From Adonisia turfae CCMR0081 (lineage in GTDB: Bacteria; Cyanobacteriota; Cyanobacteriia; Phormidesmidales; Phormidesmidaceae): a stretch of DNA of 63,275 nt. The stretch covers positions 608,796 through 672,070 of the forward strand of contig NZ_QXHD01000003.1 in assembly GCF_011009555.1 (NCBI RefSeq), read 5' to 3'. Under the pieces are notes generated by a model. The model did not search any database and was not told the origin of the DNA. It saw nothing but the letters and a program-made list of their open reading frames with translations. A program made the translations under genes and the position numbers. Of this stretch, positions 45,668 through 53,974 are shown piece after piece. Numbering within the stretch: position 1 is the first letter of the stretch; each line of letters opens with the position of its first letter.

Positions 45668-46100
45668 AAAGTTAGTCTCCAAAACTAGTCGGTCGGAACA
45701 TCGGGCTACCTAACGTTTCTATAGATTAGTTTTGAGACTCTAATGATCACTACGCCCAACCGGTTCACCCAATCGGGTGATTGAGCCAGTGCTTGTTGAT
45801 TTGGAATACAGTCTTCTACCAAAGGTGGTCATGAACAAACACCTGTACCACCCTAGAGCTGATCCAAGTCAGGTATTAATAACCAATTGACTAATAACTC
45901 CACACCTCAAAAAGTGCCAGGCTCGTCACTTCGTATTTTAAATTTGCCTCAGGCGGACCTGAGTCTATAGAATGTTAGACTGCACTAGTTTTATTACGGG
46001 TCAAAGAAGGAGACTGGGCCACATAAACCGTTTTTACGTTGAAGGATTGCATCCAAAACGTACTCAAAGCGCGCTTTATCTGGGCTCGAGCAGAATCATT
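45668..46100. other. 433-bp divergent region before rplI
   Basis: It contains the second 16-bp palindrome (45765-45780) and a small hairpin CTCAGG/CCTGAG (45948-45963), followed by a TATAGA-like box near 45966, which may form part of the rplI promoter. No other gene was recognised. Confidence 0.4.
45765..45780. promoter_or_regulatory. 16-bp palindrome, copy 2 (possible response-regulator site)
   Basis: This is identical in sequence to the site at 42471-42486 (TCACCCAATCGGGTGA). It lies upstream of the exported protein gene at 45098-45667, on the opposite side of the two-component pair. Confidence 0.7.
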
Positions 46101-46553
46101 ATGGCAAAACGGGTTCAGTTAGTTCTAAGTCAAGATATTAGCAAGCTAGGTAAGACAGGCGACCTCGTCGAAGTAGCTCCTGGCTATGCTCGCAACTATT
46201 TATTGCCTCGTGGTTTGGGGTATCGGGCAACTCCCGGTGTGCTCAAACAGGTAGAGCGCCGCCGTGAAGAGGAGCGTCAGCGCCTTGAGCAGATTAAGCA
46301 AGATGCTGAAGCCATGAAGACTGCGATCGCAACCATCGGTCTCTTCACCATCAAGAAAGAGGTGGGCGAAAATGAGGCAATCTTCGGTACAGTCACTGCT
46401 GATGAAGTTGCCGAGCTGATCAAGACCAACACTGGTAAAGACATCGACAAGCGCGATATTGATGTTCCCCCCATCAATAAGCTGGGTGAGTACACTGTGC
46501 TGGTTAAGCTCCACGCTGAAGTCACTGCAGAACTACGGCTACGGGTTGCTTAG
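46101..46553 (+). CDS. rplI: 50S ribosomal protein L9
   Basis: The 150-residue product has the L9 N-terminal signature VAPGYARNYLLPRGLGYRAT, a long central helix rich in Glu, Arg and Gln, and a C-terminal domain ending VLVKLHAEVTAELRLRV. L9 binds 23S rRNA and helps maintain reading frame. The ATG at 46101 gives the family start MAKRVQLVLSQD; the upstream reading from 45972 is not conserved in style. dnaB follows downstream, which is the usual cyanobacterial arrangement. Confidence 0.97.
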   Translation: MAKRVQLVLSQDISKLGKTGDLVEVAPGYARNYLLPRGLGYRATPGVLKQVERRREEERQRLEQIKQDAEAMKTAIATIGLFTIKKEVGENEAIFGTVTADEVAELIKTNTGKDIDKRDIDVPPINKLGEYTVLVKLHAEVTAELRLRVA

Positions 46554-46567
46554 GTTATCTAACCCAC

Positions 46568-46650
46568 TGCAGGCATTGCGCTTAAATGCCTGCAATACAA
46601 TGCACTCATCATTCGATCAAGCCCTAGGTTGCTCATCAAATCTAGGGCTT
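46568..46650 (+). terminator. two hairpins downstream of rplI (weak terminator candidates)
   Basis: A 10-bp inverted repeat (46568-46577 with 46585-46594, TGCAGGCATT) is followed by a second with 9-bp arms (46619-46627 AAGCCCTAG and 46642-46650). Neither is followed by a good T tract, so termination efficiency is unclear. Confidence 0.45.
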
Positions 46651-46756
46651 CCTTATGGGCAACCAACGTACGCGAACTAACTATGAAAGGGGATGAATGC
46701 TTTGCAAAAGCCCCCTGAGAACTCTGACACACTAGATCATGTCAGGGCAAAGCGCA

Positions 46757-46762
46757 TATAAT
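46757..46762 (+). promoter_or_regulatory. possible -10 box upstream of dnaB
   Basis: TATAAT lies about 235 bp before the dnaB ATG within a 443-bp spacer that otherwise holds only the rplI hairpins. No clear -35 hexamer accompanies it. Confidence 0.3.
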
Positions 46763-46996
46763 ACAAATGAACTAAAAAACCTGTAGCCAGGTTATAAATA
46801 CTCGTTTTCCCTGTTATCTTCTCTATCTATAGCGTTTTGTAATCACCCTTGACGCTAGATGTGGATGGCTAAGATACTGATAAACAGGGAGTGGCATAGA
46901 CTGCTACGTAACTATCCGGCATGCGCTTCAAATATTTTCATGCCGCTTGCCGCTCCCCTCTTTTAGCTCCCCTCACCATATTGCCTGAAGGTCATC

Positions 46997-48346
46997 ATGG
47001 CTAAAGAACATAAGTTTCAAGCAGATTTTGATCGCCTACCACCTCAGAACATCGACGCTGAAGAGGCTATCTTAGGCGGTATTTTATTGGACCCAGAGGC
47101 CATGGGTCGTGTTACTGAAATTTTGGTCCCCGATGCCTTTTATATTGCCAGTCACCGCGAAATCTATCGAGCTACCCTTGAACTACAGGCTAAGGGCAAA
47201 CCCACTGACCTGATGACCGTTGCCTCCTGGCTCAAAGATCACAACTTGCTTGAAAAAGCTGGCGGGCAAGCCCGCTTGGCCCAGCTGTTTGACCGCACCA
47301 TCAGTGCCGCTAACATTGACCAGTACGCCAAACTGGTCATGGATAAATACACCCGCCGTAAACTGATCCAAATCGGGGGTGAAATTGCCCAGCTCGGCTA
47401 TGAAACTGAAACTGCCATCGAAATGGTCCTCGACCAGTCTGAGCAAAAGATCTTCGGCATTACCCAAGAGCGTCCCCAGCAAGGGCTCACTGCGACATCT
47501 GACATCCTGACTGAAACCTTCGACGATATCGAACAGCGCTCCATGGGCATGGTGCTGCCTGGTCTATCTTGTGGGTTTTACGATTTAGACGCCATGACTC
47601 AGGGGTTTCAGCGATCTGATCTGATCATCGCTGCTGGACGTCCGGCCATGGGCAAAACAAGCTTTGTCCTGAACGTGGCTCGCAATATCGCAGGCGGACA
47701 CAAGCAACCCATCGCTATATTCAGTTTGGAGATGTCCAAACAGCAGCTCGTGTATCGTCTGCTATCGGCAGAGGCCAGAATTGAAAGTGGTCGCCTACGC
47801 ACTGGGCGCATTGGGCAGCATGAGTGGGAACCTTTGGGACATGCCATTAGCTCTCTGTCTCAAATCCCCATTTTTATCGATGATACGCCCAATATTTCAG
47901 TCACCGAGATGCGTTCCAAATGCCGTCGTCTTAAAGCTGAAAATGGTGGTGCCTTAGGACTTATCCTGATCGACTACCTCCAGCTGATGGAAGGCAGTAG
48001 CGATAACCGAGTCCAAGAACTCTCTAAAATCACGCGATCGCTAAAAGGGCTTGCCAGAGAACTCAATGTGCCAATTATCTCTCTCTCCCAGCTCAGTCGT
48101 GGCGTAGAGTCGCGTACCAACAAACGCCCCATGATGTCCGATCTTCGTGAAAGTGGATCTATCGAGCAGGATGCAGATTTAATTATGATGCTGTATCGAG
48201 AAGAATACTACGACCCTGACACCCCTGATCGAGGTCTCGCAGAAGTCATCATCGCTAAGCACCGTAATGGTCCTACAGGAACCATAAAATTGTTATTTGA
48301 ACCCCAATATACTCTCTTTAGAAACCTTGCTAAACCAAATTCATAG
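46997..48346 (+). CDS. dnaB: replicative DNA helicase
   Basis: DnaB is the hexameric helicase that unwinds DNA at the replication fork. The 449-residue protein has the N-terminal domain (LPPQNIDAEEAILGGILLDPEAM) and the RecA-like domain with Walker A GRPAMGKTSF (about residue 213), IFSLEMSK, LILIDYLQLM and RESGSIEQDADLIMM. It is of normal length and carries no intein, although cyanobacterial dnaB genes often do. It lies downstream of rplI and converges on era with a 14-bp gap. Confidence 0.98.
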   Translation: MAKEHKFQADFDRLPPQNIDAEEAILGGILLDPEAMGRVTEILVPDAFYIASHREIYRATLELQAKGKPTDLMTVASWLKDHNLLEKAGGQARLAQLFDRTISAANIDQYAKLVMDKYTRRKLIQIGGEIAQLGYETETAIEMVLDQSEQKIFGITQERPQQGLTATSDILTETFDDIEQRSMGMVLPGLSCGFYDLDAMTQGFQRSDLIIAAGRPAMGKTSFVLNVARNIAGGHKQPIAIFSLEMSKQQLVYRLLSAEARIESGRLRTGRIGQHEWEPLGHAISSLSQIPIFIDDTPNISVTEMRSKCRRLKAENGGALGLILIDYLQLMEGSSDNRVQELSKITRSLKGLARELNVPIISLSQLSRGVESRTNKRPMMSDLRESGSIEQDADLIMMLYREEYYDPDTPDRGLAEVIIAKHRNGPTGTIKLLFEPQYTLFRNLAKPNS

Positions 48347-48360
48347 GAGAACTTCCTCAC

Positions 48361-49293
48361 TTACTCTTCAACTCGATAGCCAAGTTCCGCCAGGTGCGAT
48401 CGCGACTGCCGCCATCGGTCTTGCACTTTCACAAACACCTCTAAGTACACCTTGCCAGCAATGAGCTTTTGCATTTGCTCACGGGCAGCTGTATTAATTG
48501 TCTTCATCATCGACCCTTTTTTGCCAATGAGAATTCCTTTTTGAGACTTGCGCTCTACATAAACTGTCGCCAGTACATTGGTAATCTTAGGCGTTTCCTC
48601 AACTGTTTCAATCGTTACAGCAACAGAATGGGGAATTTCTTCACGGGTATGCAACAACACCTGCTCACGAATTAACTCGCCCATGATAAAACGCTCAGGC
48701 TGATCGGTGACTAAATCAGGTGGATAGTAATAAGGGCCAGCATCTAGTCGTTCGATCAAGCTTGATTTCAAAGCCGCCAGCCCTGTCTCTGTCACCGCTG
48801 AAAATTTACACACAGGCCAGCCATTCTCATCAGCCAGCGCTTGATAACTAATATCAATCATCTGGGCCTTAGTCTCAGACTGTAAATCAGCTTTATTGAT
48901 ACCTAGAACAACCGGCACCTCACTACGCTTCAACAAATCTGCAATAAACAAATCACCACGACCTAACTCGCTGGTACCATCCACCACGAACAACGTCACA
49001 TCCACAGAGTTGATGGCAATGCGGGCATTTTTGACCAGCACTTTGCCCAACTCATGGTGGGGTTTGTGAATACCAGGGGTATCCACAAAAATGACCTGCG
49101 CCTCCGGCAACGTCATCACCCCACGCAGGCGATTGCGCGTCGTCTGGGCAATGGGCGAAGTAATGGCAATCTTTTGCCCCACCATCGTATTCATTAGCGT
49201 TGACTTTCCCACATTGGGACGTCCCACAATCCCAACAAATCCGGAACGAAACCCCGGTGGAGGTGTTGGGGCTCCCCCCAGATCAATGGCCAT
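48361..49293 (-). CDS. era: GTPase Era
   Basis: Era is a GTP-binding protein needed for 16S rRNA and small-subunit maturation. The 310-residue protein shows G1 GRPNVGKSTLMN, G3 DTPGIHKPHHELGK and G4 NKADL, then the C-terminal KH RNA-binding domain (KGILIGKKGSMMKTI). The N-terminal extension of about 20 residues is slightly longer than usual. It converges on dnaB and is followed upstream by the YjbQ-like gene on the same strand. Confidence 0.96.
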   Translation of the reverse strand: MAIDLGGAPTPPPGFRSGFVGIVGRPNVGKSTLMNTMVGQKIAITSPIAQTTRNRLRGVMTLPEAQVIFVDTPGIHKPHHELGKVLVKNARIAINSVDVTLFVVDGTSELGRGDLFIADLLKRSEVPVVLGINKADLQSETKAQMIDISYQALADENGWPVCKFSAVTETGLAALKSSLIERLDAGPYYYPPDLVTDQPERFIMGELIREQVLLHTREEIPHSVAVTIETVEETPKITNVLATVYVERKSQKGILIGKKGSMMKTINTAAREQMQKLIAGKVYLEVFVKVQDRWRQSRSHLAELGYRVEE

Positions 49294-49353
49294 ACTTATT
49301 CTATAACTCTAACTATTAACTCTTTTCCATTACCCAGTGGGCAGCAGACCACC

Positions 49354-49794
49354 TTACGTTTCACCCGTAATGTGAACTACAACATCTCGGTGATAACCAT
49401 GGCTACGATGTTCCCACAGGTAAATTCCCTGCCAGGTACCCAACGCCAACCGACCATTTATGATAGGAATCTGCTCCGATGTATGGGTCAAGGCCGTCCG
49501 CAAATGGGCAGGCATATCATCTGGTCCCTCAGCACTGTGGTTATAGTAATTACCCTCAGGTACTAACTTGGCCAAAAAGTTTTCCATATCAACCAGCACA
49601 TCCGGATCTGCATTTTCTTGGATCACCAAACTGGCTGAAGTGTGGCGTAAAAACAAACAGCAAAGCCCGGTTCTCACCCGAGATTCACGGACAGCATCTT
49701 GCACCTGCATCGTAAATCGCTGCAATGATTTAGGACGGGTTTGTAAGGTTAGCACAGTCTGATAATGCACGGACGTTGACGTGGTAGGAATCAT
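49354..49794 (-). CDS. YjbQ-family protein (UPF0047; reported secondary thiamine-phosphate synthase)
   Basis: The 146-residue protein has the conserved core CCLFLRHTSASLVIQENADPDVLVDMENFLAKLVPE (about residues 45-80), the block HSAEGPDDMPAHLRTALTHTSEQIPI, and the closing LGTWQGIYLWEHRSHGY, all hallmarks of UPF0047/YjbQ. Family members can show weak thiamine-phosphate synthase activity in vitro, but their cellular role is unsettled. It may be co-transcribed with era (60-bp gap). Confidence 0.93.
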   Translation of the reverse strand: MIPTTSTSVHYQTVLTLQTRPKSLQRFTMQVQDAVRESRVRTGLCCLFLRHTSASLVIQENADPDVLVDMENFLAKLVPEGNYYNHSAEGPDDMPAHLRTALTHTSEQIPIINGRLALGTWQGIYLWEHRSHGYHRDVVVHITGET

Positions 49795-50061
49795 GGTGAT
49801 GCCCTCTGAAGTAAAGACTCATCATGCTTTTCAGCATAGAGCAGGACTTACAGTCACGTCCAAGTTGCAATCTGTAATTTCTTTTAAGGTACGCCAAGCA
49901 TTTTGGACAAGAACAAAGCCTAGTCCAGGGTACATGGGTTTGCTACCTAACACCTAAAGTTTCCACCTATAAACGTTGTATCAATTACCGAGTAGGGAAT
50001 CTTGAGCTTACAGATACCGGGTGTTTTTAAGACCTTGACATCGCATCTACCTTGAGCCTAA

Positions 50062-51159
50062 ATGCTGCCTCCAAGCCCGATCATTGTCATTATGCAGGGA
50101 GTTGCTGCATGGAATCATTGGCGTCGCATGCAAGCACCTGACACAGAGGCACCTCAACTGAGAGAGGCACTGTTGATCCGAGCCGAGTTACCTAGGGTTA
50201 ACCTCAGTCAAGTGGACGGCTGTATCAGTAATTTCTCTGGTGCTAATTTATTTCAAGCCAACCTTTCGCAAGCAATTTTCTACACCGCAAATTTATCCCA
50301 GGCCAAGTTGGATTGGGCCAGATTGACAGGCGTGGACATGCGGGAAGCTAACCTCAGGGATGCCAGCTTGATTAGAGTGGACGGACAGCACACCAATTTT
50401 GCCATGGCGGATCTACACGGTAGCAACCTCAGGGAAGCCATCTTAACCGACAGTAACTTTTGCAAAGCATCCTTAGCAGGCGTTGATGGCTGCATGGCGC
50501 AAATGAGTCAATGTAATCTGAGCCATACAGACTTGCAGAACAGCCTTTTTTATACTGCTGATCTGCAACAGGCTAACTTGCGACAAGCCAAGCTCACCTC
50601 AGCTGACTTCCGTGAAGCCAATTTAACCCAGGCAATTTTAGAAGATATCAATGCCTGTCACACCAGCTTTGCCAGGGCAATTTTAGACCGGGCAATTCTA
50701 ACGGGAGCTTTGCTAGCAGACGCTAACCTGACGATGGCTAATTTAAAGCTCACCATCCTCAATAAGGCTAATCTCAGCAATGCCCAGGTGCAAAATGCCG
50801 TTTTGACGGAGGCCAGTCTTGTGGGTGCAACACTCTGCCAGGCGCAGTTGCAAAATAGCAACATGGCTCAAACAGACTGCCGCAATACCCTCTTTAGTGA
50901 AGCCAATCTGGAAAACGTAAATTTGCAAGGGGCTGACCTGAGTGGAGCCAATTTGAGCAAGGCTGCATTACAAGGCGGTTGCTTAAAAGATGCCAAATTG
51001 AAACATACCAACCTGAGCCACGTTGATCTACGCCATACTGATTTAACGGGTGCCGATTTAAGTCATGCTATTTTAGCTGGCACGCAATTACCCAAAGGGT
51101 ATGAGCCAACCCAGTATTCCGTGAGCGAAACAGAGTCCTGTAATAGGCAAGTGGCTTAG
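50062..51159 (+). CDS. pentapeptide-repeat protein
   Basis: This 365-residue protein is built almost wholly of pentapeptide repeats A(D/N)LxX from about residue 45 to 350 (e.g. ANLSQAKLDWARLTGVDMRE, GADLSGANLSKAALQGGCL). Such repeats form a right-handed quadrilateral beta-helix. The N-terminal 40 residues include MQGVAAWNHWRRM; an ATG at 50092 is a possible alternative start. No signal peptide is clear. Pentapeptide proteins are abundant in cyanobacteria and mostly uncharacterised. Confidence 0.93.
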   Translation: MLPPSPIIVIMQGVAAWNHWRRMQAPDTEAPQLREALLIRAELPRVNLSQVDGCISNFSGANLFQANLSQAIFYTANLSQAKLDWARLTGVDMREANLRDASLIRVDGQHTNFAMADLHGSNLREAILTDSNFCKASLAGVDGCMAQMSQCNLSHTDLQNSLFYTADLQQANLRQAKLTSADFREANLTQAILEDINACHTSFARAILDRAILTGALLADANLTMANLKLTILNKANLSNAQVQNAVLTEASLVGATLCQAQLQNSNMAQTDCRNTLFSEANLENVNLQGADLSGANLSKAALQGGCLKDAKLKHTNLSHVDLRHTDLTGADLSHAILAGTQLPKGYEPTQYSVSETESCNRQVA

Positions 51160-51161
51160 GG

Positions 51162-52234
51162 TTAACTCAAATAATCACTAATTGCATTTGAGATCGCACC
51201 ATTACCATCCGTGGCCAGTTTCTCGCCTGTAGGGGGTACCAGGGGTTGCTCTAAAAACGACCAGTCCCCCTTAAAGAAAGTATGGCTATCTAAAATTTGG
51301 TGATAGGCATGGCGTTGGATACCATTCATCAGCAAGGGGGCTTCGGCAAAGCCCTCACGGGGCAGCGTCACGACACCGCGATCTAGACGACAGGCTTCGG
51401 CAAAGGTGCTATATCCGGGTTTAGAAACGATGCGATCGCACACCACCATGATGTCCGCAGGCCGCAGCCCAATCTCCGCAATCTTAATCAGGTTCGGTAA
51501 CTCTGGTGCATTGCGATCAAAGGTGAGAAACTGCCAATGGGGATAGGCCCGTAATGCTGTCTCATAGGGAATTTGAGATAACCCTAGCCCACCAAACGTC
51601 AGCAGAATGGTTCGATCGATAGGAACCGTAATGCCAAATTTCTCTCTGATTACATTGGCTGACAGCTTAGGATTTCCCCCGTGAGACCGACATCAGTGAT
51701 GTTAGGGAAAGCGACCATATCTTCATGGAAAGGGAGACGAAAAAGGCGATCGCAATCCCCAAAGCAGCCTGCAATCCAGTCTGCAATTGCCTCAAATTCA
51801 CCTCCCCAGGGCCGATAAATAAAGTCCCAACCAAAATTCCCCATCATCCAGCAGGGTAAATTCACAGCCTTAGCCAGCTGAGTTAATAAAGGAGGAATAT
51901 CCCCCATAATCAGGTCAATGCCTGTGTTTCTAATAAACTCAACTTCTGGTGCCAGAATCTCATCCTGATGCTCATAAATCCATTTAAGTTTCTCCAAGGT
52001 GGCAACCTTATCCATTGTCAAGCTGTCACTTTGTAATACACCAATATCAAAACTCACCGCTCGATAGGTCACTTGCTCAGGCTGTAGATAAGATTGCAAT
52101 AACCATTGGGGAGCCGTCGTTGCCAGAATAATCTCTACATCGGGTCGACTCTGTTGCAATGTTGCTGCCATGGAGGCAGCACGGGTAGCATGGCCAAACC
52201 CATGGTTAGTAACTGCGAGATAAAGCTTAGGCAT
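51162..52234 (-). pseudogene. glycosyltransferase gene with a -1 frameshift in a C run
   Basis: Two frames together encode a protein of about 357 residues. The first frame (52234-51650) starts MPKLYLAVTNHGFGHATRA, with a GHATR glycine-rich loop typical of MurG-like GT-B glycosyltransferases. It is interrupted after VGLTGEI. The second frame continues as NPKLSANVIREKFGI, then TILLTFGGLGLSQIPYE and VSKPGYSTFAEACR to the stop at 51162. Adding one C to the run at 51676-51680 (plus strand) joins the frames. The sugar donor is unknown. Either a genuine pseudogene, a phase-variable tract or a sequencing error could explain it. Confidence 0.85.
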
Positions 52235-52276
52235 AAACTTTTGTTCTTTCTATTAACATTTAACAATTCAGCCTTA

Positions 52277-53534
52277 CGGGCACCTCTATTTATTGATTTT
52301 TTGAGGAATCGAGTCTCAAATAAGACTGTTATCCAGCCTTGTTTCTGGAAATCAGAATATGAAATAAACACCCCCCATGCATTGTGTCCGTTTTAGAGCT
52401 GAATATCCCATCCTTTAGGCAAATACTTCAGCCATGTCTTGTTTTTGCCAGAAGACATACCGCTTGAGATTGTAGGTCAAGTTTTTGAGGCCGAGCATGG
52501 TTTTGGCCCTGGCTAACCCAATGGTGCGAACAACTTTGCCCCCCATCTCATTGACCATCGACCCAAATACATGTTCAACCTTGGCCCGGGTTTTTGAACG
52601 CTCACGATTGTCCGCTATCTGCACCTCTGTTAGGGGGCGATTGCGATAGGCTCGTTCGTTAATATGGCTCTCAAAACCCATCATCTCTAACACGGTGACA
52701 ATCGCTATCGAGAGATAGGCGCTATCGGCCCAAATCTCATCATCAGAATTGTCCGCATCTAGCAGTTGACCCAATACCTGAGAATCATGAACCGAGGCAT
52801 CGGTGACCGTATACCGACGAATAAACCCATGCCCCGCATCCCGATTGATATGGTTTTTATACCCGTAATGAGACGTGCCATTCTTTTTGGTCCAACGAGC
52901 CTCCACATCCTTTTGGGATAGCTTATGAGGCTTGTCCTGCCAATCCTCAGGCACCTTGCCTGCTTTGACCTCGGCATTATCGTCTCGACTATTCCGTTGT
53001 TTAGGCACTGGCACTAAGGTGGCATCGACGATTTGACCACATTGGGCTTGGTAGCCCGTTGCCTTCAGATAGGCCCCAAACTGCTCAAATAGTCCTTCCA
53101 CTAACTCGGCCTGGCGTAAGCGCTCCCGAAATGACCACACCGTTTTCGCGTCTGGCACCGCATCTTCCAGGCCCAGATGTAGAAATCGCATAAATGACAA
53201 CCGGTCATTCACTTGGTATTCCAGCTCATCGTCACCAATGTTGTAGAGCTGTTGCAGGATTAACAACTTAAACATGAGGATGACATCTATCGGGCGACGA
53301 CCTGCTTTACGCTTACGGGATTTGACATACACGCTTTCTAACAGCGGTCGAAACTCATCCCACGGAATCAGCTCGTCCAGGCAGGTCAACAGGTCTTTTT
53401 TTGATTCCAGCTTTTGATGACGGATCTCAAAATCCCAAAATCCTTGTTGTCCCATCAGAAGTCTCCCTGTCAACCCTAATCCGTAACCATGATCTCATAT
53501 TGAGACTCTATTTTTGAATTAATCGAGGTGCCCT
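52277..53534 (-). mobile_element. IS5-family insertion sequence inserted in devA
   Basis: About 1258 bp are bounded by inverted ends GGGCACCTC (52278-52286) and GAGGTGCCC (53525-53533). An inner inverted repeat GAGTCTCAA lies inside each end (52311-52319 and 53500-53508). Flanking TTA (52274-52276 and 53535-53537) may be the target duplication, or part of a 4-bp YTAR-type one with one mismatch. Removing the element and one copy of the flank restores a devA-like reading GRFTKAELLN. The transposase gene occupies 52415-53455. Confidence 0.75.
52415..53455 (-). CDS. IS5-family transposase
   Basis: The 346-residue protein carries the IS5-type N-terminal domain (GRRPIDVILMFKLLILQQLYNIGDDELEYQVNDRLSFMRFLHLGL) and a DDE catalytic core: IVDATLVPVP, HYGYKNHINRDAGHG and WADSAYLS, with E in KVEHVFGSM. 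It appears intact, so the element may still be mobile. The ATG at 53455 (MGQQGF) is chosen over an upstream start. Confidence 0.93.
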   Translation of the reverse strand: MGQQGFWDFEIRHQKLESKKDLLTCLDELIPWDEFRPLLESVYVKSRKRKAGRRPIDVILMFKLLILQQLYNIGDDELEYQVNDRLSFMRFLHLGLEDAVPDAKTVWSFRERLRQAELVEGLFEQFGAYLKATGYQAQCGQIVDATLVPVPKQRNSRDDNAEVKAGKVPEDWQDKPHKLSQKDVEARWTKKNGTSHYGYKNHINRDAGHGFIRRYTVTDASVHDSQVLGQLLDADNSDDEIWADSAYLSIAIVTVLEMMGFESHINERAYRNRPLTEVQIADNRERSKTRAKVEHVFGSMVNEMGGKVVRTIGLARAKTMLGLKNLTYNLKRYVFWQKQDMAEVFA

Positions 53535-53893
53535 TTAGTAAATCTTCCCTGCACTTCCAGGCCCATTTGCACATTTTCCAGTGCAGTCAGGCTACCATGC
53601 AGGTTATGGGCTTGAAATATATAACCATTATTGCGCCGCGCTTTAACTAGAGCCTGCCCACTGGCCTGGCATAACTCATGTCCTATGACTTGTAGGCTCC
53701 CGGATTGCGCCGAGCGTAAGCCACCAATCAGGGTGAGCAGCGTGGTTTTTCCAGAACCAGAGGGACCCGTCATAATCACAATTTCTCCAGCTGCAATGTC
53801 TAAATTGATGTCAAACAAGGCTTGTTTGCGCAGTTGCCCAGAGCCAAAATAATGGTCTAACTTGTGAACAGAAATAGCAGGTGCAGTCGTCAT
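53519..53893 (-). pseudogene. devA: truncated DevA-type ABC transporter ATPase
   Basis: Only the first half of a DevA-like ATPase remains. It has the Walker A motif MTGPSGSGKTTLLTLIGGLR (about residue 42) and the Q-loop NNGYIFQAHNL, then GRFTK, after which the IS element supplies a stop (GHLD). The ABC signature, Walker B and H-loop are missing and were not found elsewhere in the window. Even without the IS, the reading after KAELLN is not DevA-like, so a second deletion or rearrangement has occurred next to the glycosyltransferase gene. It is in the order DevB-DevC-DevA, but the protein should be inactive. Confidence 0.9.
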
Positions 53894-53935
53894 AGGTCTG
53901 TGAAAGAGAAATAGAGACGGAGATGGAGATTAACG

Positions 53936-53961
53936 GGTAGGGGCTGTGCCTTGTGCCAGCC
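53936..53961 (+). repeat. interspersed repeat copy (GGTAGGGGCTG... family)
   Basis: GGTAGGGGCTGTGCCTTGTG followed by CCAGCC lies in the gap between devC and devA. It resembles the minus-strand sequence at 18576-18600. Confidence 0.5.
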
Positions 53962-53974
53962 CTCCAACACCAGG

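Noticed and set aside
46997..48346. intein in dnaB
   Set aside because: The protein is of normal length with continuous motifs; no intein is present.
52135..52371. 78-aa minus-strand ORF beside the IS, containing KAELLN
   Set aside because: It runs from inside the IS into the glycosyltransferase start region in another frame; only the first residues after the IS are a devA remnant, so it is not a gene.
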